DNA from: a virus
Length of the DNA stretch: 20,970 bases
IMG/VR virus record: IMGVR_UViG_3300010354_000837
Location: 1 to 20,970 of that record
Direction: 5' to 3' (one strand)
Shown: one piece after another, positions 19,709 to 20,970 of the stretch
Position numbering within the stretch: position 1 is the stretch's first letter
Layout: every line of letters begins with the position of its first letter
Made by a program: the position numbers and the translations under genes
Notes under the pieces: generated by a model
Seen by the model: only the letters and a program-made list of their open reading frames with translations
Databases searched by the model: none
What the model was told of the DNA's origin: nothing

Positions 19709-19907
19709 GGGGAGTTTCCTTACGTTTTTTGGCGAATTTTTCCGCTTTACGCTTGGCTTTAACCATGTTCTCTTTCTTCTTCACCCGCTCAGGGAGATCC
19801 CCTTTAGTTTCTTTTTCGTACTCTTTTACTTTGTCCTTAGAAATTTCACCGCGTTCGCTCATTGCGTAGAATTTGCGGCGCTGAGCTTCGCTTCGGAAGG
19901 GAGCCAA
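19701..19907 (-). CDS. Small lysine-rich phage protein with SEAQRRKFYA motif
   Basis: 68 residues if started at TTG 19905-19907. It reads APFRSEAQRRKFYAMSERGE and then becomes extremely lysine-rich (RVKKKENMVKAKRKAEKFAK). 'F-x-S-x-A-Q-R-(R)-x-F-Y-A' openings are common in tiny phage proteins, often beside capsid genes, of unknown function. An in-frame stop seven codons upstream and no ATG before residue 16 (19862) make TTG the only start that keeps the motif. TATAAC next to it could be a -10 box, which would conflict with the TTG start. High positive charge suggests contact with DNA or with the acidic coiled-coil protein whose gene overlaps its end. Confidence 0.65.
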   Translation of the reverse strand: MAPFRSEAQRRKFYAMSERGEISKDKVKEYEKETKGDLPERVKKKENMVKAKRKAEKFAKKRKETPRG

Positions 19908-19941
19908 AGTTATACGGTAAAGCTAAAAGTAGTTTAACAAG

Positions 19942-19968
19942 AAAAAACCCCGCCTAACAGACGGGGTT
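19942..19968 (-). terminator. Intrinsic terminator after the scaffold-like gene
   Basis: On the minus strand AACCCCG (19968-19962) pairs with CGGGGTT (19952-19946) around a nine-base loop and runs into a tract of T (six in all counting the stem end). It lies 30 bases past the stop of the 305-residue gene. Confidence 0.8.
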
Positions 19969-19997
19969 CCCCTTGAATCCTCCGAAAGGATACTAGC

Positions 19998-20915
19998 TCA
20001 AGCGTTGTCCAGGAACAACAGCTTGCTACGCAGAGCTTCTGGACTCATTTGAGACAGATAGCGCCAAGCGTTTTCGGGGCTTTGATCCATGGTCTGCGTG
20101 AAACCATTCCACTGGGACTCAGGATCAGCGCCGCGGGCACCGCCGGTGGTAGAGGCGGGAACGGCAGGGAACTGATCGTACTGAGGCTCGTACTGCTGCC
20201 CGTAGCCATACTCCATTTCGTCATCCACGGGGTAGACCTCCGTGAAGAAACGATTGGTGTAGTCAGCCAGCTGATCGGGATCAGTCAGAATGTGCTCCAT
20301 GGCGCCGGCTCGCAGAGCGAGGGCTTCCATGTTTTCGTTCTGCTGAATAAGCGTATCTTCCAGAGTAACGGCGTACTCATTCAGAATCGCAGGGGCTTCA
20401 ATACCGAAGTGGTTAACTACGGCGCTTGTTTCCTCGCTTAGTTGAGCGGGTTGCGCTTCCGTAGAAGTCGGATAGGAAGTCGGGATTGTATACGCGCTGT
20501 TGTACGAGATCTGCTGATCCGTAGGCGCTTGGTACAGCCAGGGTTGGGCCTGTAAATTCTGACTGTACTGTTGAGTATCCTGCGGCACCATTTGGTACTG
20601 AGGATACTGTTGTGCCTGGCTGGGGGATGGGGAGATCCGAGAAACCACCCGTTCCAGGCTGCCCATCGCTGCTTCCCACGGGTTGGACGGGGAGGAGGCT
20701 GACGGAGACTGGTTGTACTGGTTGCTGGTAGAAGGGGCCGTAACCGGTGTTGCCGGCGACTGCATTTGGGGCATAGCCACCGAAGGCACCCCCTGGGTAT
20801 TGGCTACCCACTGCGGGTAGGCTGTTGAGCCCATATCCGCCGAGGGTGCTGCCTGAGGGGCCGCTACCGCCGGGGAGACCGGGCTCGGGATCGAAGCTGG
20901 GATCTGCTGGCTCAT
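19998..20915 (-). CDS. Scaffold-like capsid assembly protein candidate
   Basis: 305 residues. The first ~160 are P/Q/S/A/Y-rich and disordered (MSQQIPASIPSPVSPAVAAP and SQNLQAQPWLYQAPTDQQ). Residues ~160-230 form a helical, acidic core: SEETSAVVNHFGIEAPAILN, then LIQQNENMEALALRAGAMEH and DPDQLADYTNRFFTEVYPVD. A further disordered linker leads to a C-terminal helix, SPENAWRYLSQMSPEALRSK. A disordered N-terminus, helical acidic centre and small C-terminal helix, encoded upstream of the capsid gene, is the pattern of podovirus scaffold proteins. Its 5' ~500 bases are also open in another frame that enters from the right edge. If only that frame is used there, internal ATGs (for example the one opening MVPQDTQQ) could be the true start. 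No ribosome-binding site precedes the ATG at 20915. Confidence 0.6.
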   Translation of the reverse strand: MSQQIPASIPSPVSPAVAAPQAAPSADMGSTAYPQWVANTQGVPSVAMPQMQSPATPVTAPSTSNQYNQSPSASSPSNPWEAAMGSLERVVSRISPSPSQAQQYPQYQMVPQDTQQYSQNLQAQPWLYQAPTDQQISYNSAYTIPTSYPTSTEAQPAQLSEETSAVVNHFGIEAPAILNEYAVTLEDTLIQQNENMEALALRAGAMEHILTDPDQLADYTNRFFTEVYPVDDEMEYGYGQQYEPQYDQFPAVPASTTGGARGADPESQWNGFTQTMDQSPENAWRYLSQMSPEALRSKLLFLDNA

Positions 20916-20970
20916 AGCTGCCCGAGTAAGTCAGTTCTTGCGCAAGGTGATCGAACGTCCTGTATAACAG
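20413..20970 (-). CDS. C-terminal end of an upstream gene, overlapping the scaffold-like gene out of frame
   Basis: Reading leftward from the window edge, 185 codons are open without a stop until TAA at 20413-20415. Over 20916-20970 this is the only open minus-strand frame; the other two carry stops there. The visible protein begins LLYRTFDHLAQELTYSGSYE and PADPSFDPEP, then becomes G/P/S/Y/Q-rich (GLPGGSGPSGSTLGGYG; FYQQPVQPVSVSLLPVQPV), and ends with a basic tail, STKRGNKRRS. By position, directly upstream of a scaffold-like gene, a portal or head protein with a disordered C-terminal extension is likely, but nothing in the visible part proves it. It overlaps the scaffold-like frame by 503 bases. 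Confidence 0.5.
   Translation of the reverse strand: MLYRTFDHLAQELTYSGSYEPADPSFDPEPGLPGGSGPSGSTLGGYGLNSLPAVGSQYPGGAFGGYAPNAVAGNTGYGPFYQQPVQPVSVSLLPVQPVGSSDGQPGTGGFSDLPIPQPGTTVSSVPNGAAGYSTVQSEFTGPTLAVPSAYGSADLVQQRVYNPDFLSDFYGSATRSTKRGNKRRS

Overview
The window looks like part of the genome of a tailed double-stranded DNA phage. It is densely packed with mostly unrecognised genes: a scaffold-like / capsid / tail-fibre block on the minus strand and a short block of small DNA-binding and zinc-cluster proteins on the plus strand. The style of the fibre proteins, a small protein ending in an RHxC...YWSCKxW signature, and start sites that often lack Shine-Dalgarno sequences would fit a cyanobacterial phage. 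That host assignment is inference from memory of such genomes, not something the sequence proves. I see no tRNA, rRNA, CRISPR array, insertion sequence, integrase or att site.

Layout, left to right. (1) 1-2463, minus strand: a truncated tail-fibre gene, a decoration-like small virion protein, a tiny basic protein, a repeat-built fibre protein and a tandem helix-turn-helix (sigma region 4-like) protein. (2) 2464-2978: a 515-base divergent control region with a co-centred dyad, a tandem octamer and a duplicated ribosome-binding-site-like block. (3) 2979-6195, plus strand: seven genes, mostly joined by overlapping stop/start codons. They encode two related CVNPYH zinc-cluster (HNH-remnant) proteins, a winged-helix-like protein, a coiled-coil protein, an excisionase-like HTH protein, an unknown, and an N6-adenine methyltransferase-like protein whose catalytic motif is altered. 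One 140-base interval inside this chain can fold into alternative hairpins. (4) 6155-8988, minus strand: virion or internal proteins, including a lytic transglycosylase fused to a degenerate M23 domain, and two small conserved-looking proteins. (5) 9138-9954, plus strand: an HTH protein and a Dps/ferritin-like protein, with a long leader hairpin in front. (6) 9951-16039, minus strand: repeat-bearing fibre and virion proteins, a SWIM-like zinc-motif virion protein, glycine/proline-rich proteins, a possible connector and a ComEA-like helix-hairpin-helix protein. (7) 16104-16604: a lone plus-strand gene. (8) 16657-20970, minus strand: an abundant virion protein, the probable major capsid protein, a structural protein, two small proteins, a scaffold-like protein and the C-terminal end of an upstream gene. 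Three intrinsic terminators punctuate this block.

How it may work together: leftward transcription from the right end makes scaffold and capsid, with terminators isolating the highly expressed capsid pair. Further leftward units make neck, tail, internal and fibre proteins. The rightward block probably acts early and is rich in nucleic-acid-binding folds that have lost catalytic residues, which suggests regulators or decoys rather than enzymes. The most unusual features are a roughly 500-base out-of-frame overlap between two long reading frames at the right end, the phage Dps-like gene with its own HTH partner, and three independent domains (methyltransferase, M23, HNH) with altered active sites.
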